Shown: positions 63,335-64,000 of the stretch, piece after piece | Numbering within the stretch: the stretch's first letter is position 1 | Layout: every line of letters starts with the position of its first letter | DNA from: UBA4742 sp002403895 | GTDB lineage: Bacteria; Actinomycetota; Acidimicrobiia; Acidimicrobiales; Acidimicrobilacustridaceae | Length of the DNA stretch: 64,000 bases | Assembly (NCBI GenBank): GCA_036823295.1 | Contig: DAISGD010000011.1 | Coordinates: 1-64,000, forward strand | Reading direction: 5' to 3' | Position numbers and translations under genes: made by a program | The notes under the pieces: generated by a model | Seen by the model: the letters and a program-made list of their open reading frames with translations, nothing else | Databases searched by the model: none | What the model was told of the DNA's origin: nothing

Positions 63335-64000
63335 TCAGGCGTGGATGGCCGGGAACCGAGCGGCCCACGGCGACGCCTGCTCGAGCTGACCAGCCAGCGA
63401 AAGCAGGGTCTCCTCGTCGCCCAGACCGGCGGCGAACTGCACGCCGATGGGCAGGCCGTCGCCGTTCCAGTGGAGGGGCAGTGAGATGGCGGGCTGGCCG
63501 GTCACGTTGAACACCGGCGTGAACGGCACGAACGAGGCCGCCCGCCGCAAGCCGTAGAGCGGCTGATCCGCCGGTGAGTCGAACGTCCCCAACGGCACCG
63601 GTGGCTCACCCAACGTCGGCGACAACACCACGTCGTAGTCCTCCATGAAGAGGCCGATCTGGCGCGATGCCTTCTGGAGCTCTTGGACGGACTTGAGGTA
63701 CTGCCCGGCACCGATCGATCGGCCCAGTTCCACCAGGGCCCAAGTCAGCGGCTCGACGTCATCGGCGGTCCCCTCACGGCCGAGCCGCTCCTCCCAGTCG
63801 GCCATGGTCCAGGCATTGCCCGCGGCCCAGGCGTTGATGAAGTGCCCGGTGAGAGCGTCGGCGCCGATCTGCGGCGCGGCATCGACGACGTCGTGACCGA
63901 GCGATGTACACAACTCGGCCGCGGCCCGGGCGGCGGCCACACAATCGGTGTGGACCGGCTCGCCGTTGGGCGCGGTCACCGACAGCGCAATCCGTAGACG
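63335..64000 (-). CDS. Amidase signature family protein, C-terminal part (cut by window edge)
   Basis: The visible 221 codons are the C-terminal half of an amidase; the frame has no start before position 64000, so the N-terminal half with the Lys and Ser triad is outside. FVPFTPVFNVTGQPAISLPL and GLPIGVQFAAGLGDEETLL are standard for this family. The C-terminal parts of this and the amidase at 43726 are only broadly alike. Substrate is unknown. It converges on gpgS. Confidence 0.85.
   Translation of the reverse strand, partial: RLRIALSVTAPNGEPVHTDCVAAARAAAELCTSLGHDVVDAAPQIGADALTGHFINAWAAGNAWTMADWEERLGREGTADDVEPLTWALVELGRSIGAGQYLKSVQELQKASRQIGLFMEDYDVVLSPTLGEPPVPLGTFDSPADQPLYGLRRAASFVPFTPVFNVTGQPAISLPLHWNGDGLPIGVQFAAGLGDEETLLSLAGQLEQASPWAARFPAIHA

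Noticed and set aside
43726..64000. The two amidases as a recent duplication
   Set aside because: Their C-terminal text is only broadly similar, and one is cut by the edge, so a recent copy cannot be supported.

Overview
The window is a high-GC, gene-dense bacterial segment with about 70 protein genes on both strands and no rRNA, tRNA, CRISPR array, prophage or transposase that I can see. The gene content points to an actinobacterium: a class E sortase, an F420-type luciferase-like oxidoreductase, HelD, two NlpC/P60 proteins with long coiled coils, a coproporphyrin-type heme pathway with ChdC (HemQ), GpgS, a CadI-like protein and a mycothiol-type arsenate reductase. Acidimicrobiia is my best guess at class level, but that is inference. 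A run of 10 N at 15103-15112 shows this is a draft scaffold.

Layout. 1-4625: cut-off ZIP transporter, CBS protein, HelD, patatin-like hydrolase. 4842-8303: hemE-hemH-hemY operon; its last-step partner chdC lies at 54519-55208. 8390-14387: first NlpC/P60 hydrolase, esterase, lipoprotein, methionine aminopeptidase, orphan metal-binding lipoprotein, sortase. 14411-19512: SDR, Lnt-like acyltransferase with Ser in place of Cys, ABC-F protein, quinone reductase. 19571-24097: glycosyltransferase, methyltransferase, toroid protein, second methyltransferase and GtrA, behind a perfect TetR-type palindrome. 24135-26292: arsenic/cadmium locus (arsR, cadI-like, aquaporin, arsC) with a well-defined divergent promoter and two mirrored operators. 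26428-34899: thioesterase, sugar dehydrogenase, PAP2 protein, a VapBC-like pair, a GT4/PIG-L/flippase group, and the second NlpC/P60 hydrolase. 34937-45947: mostly metabolic and hypothetical genes, including GH25 lysozyme, transglutaminase-like protein and a cold-shock gene with a strong terminator. 45957-50192: glnD and glnK, with only the C-terminal tail of an amtB gene left upstream, abutting a CoA-disulfide-reductase-like gene. 50275-58386: small Cys protein, SGNH hydrolase, two gene-free stretches, a DUF427 fragment, larE, chdC, fdhF and fdhD. 58422-64000: groEL with CIRCE and terminator, FAD enzyme, MoaD-like carrier, gpgS and a cut-off amidase.

How they work together. HemE, HemH, HemY and ChdC together cover the Gram-positive coproporphyrin route from uroporphyrinogen to heme. 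ArsC would reduce arsenate to arsenite, which could leave through the aquaporin because no ArsB or Acr3 pump is encoded here. GlnD would modify GlnK in nitrogen control, but the usual AmtB partner is missing. FdhD would supply sulfur to the molybdenum site of FdhF.

The points most worth a second look are the amtB remnant at the glnK junction, the Cys-to-Ser change in Lnt, the pump-less ars locus with mirrored operators, two families of short hairpin repeats, and the glycosyltransferase/methyltransferase/toroid module.
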